Positions 11,899-12,503 of a stretch of 12,503 bases of DNA are shown here, piece after piece. Numbering within the stretch: the stretch's first letter is position 1; each line of letters begins with the position of its first letter. Below the pieces are notes generated by a model that worked only from the letters and a program-made list of their open reading frames with translations, was not told the DNA's origin and searched no databases. The stretch comes from Mesorhizobium sp. (lineage in GTDB: Bacteria; Pseudomonadota; Alphaproteobacteria; Rhizobiales; Rhizobiaceae). The position numbers and the translations under genes are program-made. The stretch lies in the NCBI GenBank assembly GCA_030698645.1, contig JAUYMV010000086.1, positions 1 to 12,503 on the forward strand, in the 5' to 3' direction.

Positions 11899-12503
11899 AT
11901 GCCGCTGGTTGAACTGCCGGGCATGCGGCCGGTGCGTATGGGGGAGATGGACGCCGAACTGACACGGCGTCCGGACGGCTCCCTGCATGTGCGCTCGAAA
12001 TACGCGCTCGGTCCGCATCCACGTTCGATGATCGATTGCCTCGACCACTGGGCGGCCGTGGCGCCGGACCGCGTCTTCCTGGCCGATCGGGGGCCGGACG
12101 GCGAATGGCGCCGCGTGACCTTCGCGGAGGCGAGGCGCAAGGCGCGCGCCGTCGCCCAGTTCCTGATCGACAAGGATCTGTCGGCGGACCGGCCGCTGAT
12201 GATCCTGTCCGGCAATTCCGTCGAACACGGGTTGCTGGCGCTCGGCGCCATGACCGCCGGCATTCCGTTCGCGCCGGTGTCGCCGGCCTATTCGCTGGTC
12301 TCGACCGACCATTCGAAGCTGAAATACCTGGTCGGCCTGCTGACCCCCGGCATGATCTTCGCCGCCGAGGGAAGCGTCTACGAAAAGGCGCTCTCGGCCA
12401 TCATGGCGCCCGGCATGGATCTGGTCGTCGCGCGCGATCCCGCGCCCGGCATGGACCACACGCCCTTCGACGCGGTGCTGGCGACCAGTCCCGGCGGCGC
12501 GGT
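11899..12503 (+). CDS. Feruloyl-CoA-synthase-like AMP-dependent ligase, N-terminal part (3' end outside window)
   Basis: The frame is open for 201 codons to the right edge. Visible are DGSLHVRSKYALGPHPRSM, a helix region DHWAAVAPDRVFLADRG, WRRVTFAEARRKARAVAQFL, and PLMILSGNSVEHGLLALGAMTAGIPFAPVSPAYSL with DHSKLKYLVGLLTPGMIFAA. This is the N-terminal half of the adenylate-forming fold in the style of feruloyl-CoA synthases; the ATP-binding and catalytic motifs lie past the window. It differs clearly from the preceding ligase, so it is not a recent duplicate. It would activate a hydroxycinnamate-like or another bulky carboxylic acid; the assignment to ferulate itself is not supported. It has its own ribosome site and a palindrome upstream, so it may be expressed separately from the operon before it. 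Confidence 0.8.
   Translation, partial: MPLVELPGMRPVRMGEMDAELTRRPDGSLHVRSKYALGPHPRSMIDCLDHWAAVAPDRVFLADRGPDGEWRRVTFAEARRKARAVAQFLIDKDLSADRPLMILSGNSVEHGLLALGAMTAGIPFAPVSPAYSLVSTDHSKLKYLVGLLTPGMIFAAEGSVYEKALSAIMAPGMDLVVARDPAPGMDHTPFDAVLATSPGGA

Overview
The window is GC-rich DNA, with coding regions carrying strong G/C at third codon positions. It most resembles a Rhizobiales alphaproteobacterium of the Mesorhizobium/Phyllobacteriaceae kind. The main reasons are the palindromic intergenic repeats (CCCCCTCACCGGC...GCCGGTGAGGGGG elements and a CATCTCCCCC...GGGGGAGAT element) and the protein types. No rRNA, tRNA, CRISPR array, transposase or phage gene was seen. The genus is an inference from memory of such repeats.

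Left flank (1-1195, + strand): the 3' part of a GNAT acetyltransferase gene that carries a palindromic repeat inside its reading frame, followed by a toxin-first HigBA-like toxin-antitoxin pair (564-866 and 863-1195, overlapping at ATGA).

Regulatory arm (1216-1963, - strand): an SCP2-type lipid-carrier gene followed 7 nt later by a cysteine-free MerR-family regulator. They diverge from the catabolic genes across a 177-bp region that holds the palindrome TTGACGTATAGGTCAA.

Catabolic arm (2141 to the right edge, + strand): SDR oxidoreductase, biotin-dependent carboxylase beta subunit, IVD-type acyl-CoA dehydrogenase, LiuC/AtuE-type enoyl-CoA hydratase, carboxylase alpha subunit (biotin carboxylase plus biotin carrier), DUF849 beta-keto-acid cleavage enzyme (BKACE), long-chain-type acyl-CoA ligase, and the start of a second, feruloyl-CoA-synthase-like ligase. 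The four central genes have the order carboxylase beta, dehydrogenase, hydratase, carboxylase alpha, which is the order of atuCDEF (acyclic terpene utilisation) and a variant of the liu (leucine/isovalerate) set. Together they predict this route for a 3-methyl-branched acid: activation to the CoA ester, desaturation, carboxylation of the activated methyl group, and hydration to a 3-hydroxy-3-alkylglutaryl-CoA. No HMG-CoA-lyase-type gene is visible. A BKACE occupies the place where cleavage chemistry is expected, which suggests a modified end to the pathway. SCP2 and two ligases hint at a hydrophobic substrate larger than leucine-derived isovalerate. The true substrate cannot be read from the sequence.

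Two intergenic gaps inside the catabolic run (4627-4923 and 6891-7215) are filled with palindromic repeat elements and contain no gene. Elsewhere the genes are tightly packed, with TGATG overlaps (SDR/carboxylase beta, dehydrogenase/hydratase) and 8-nt and 32-nt overlaps (carboxylase alpha/BKACE, BKACE/ligase). The last gene has its own short AT-rich palindromic leader.
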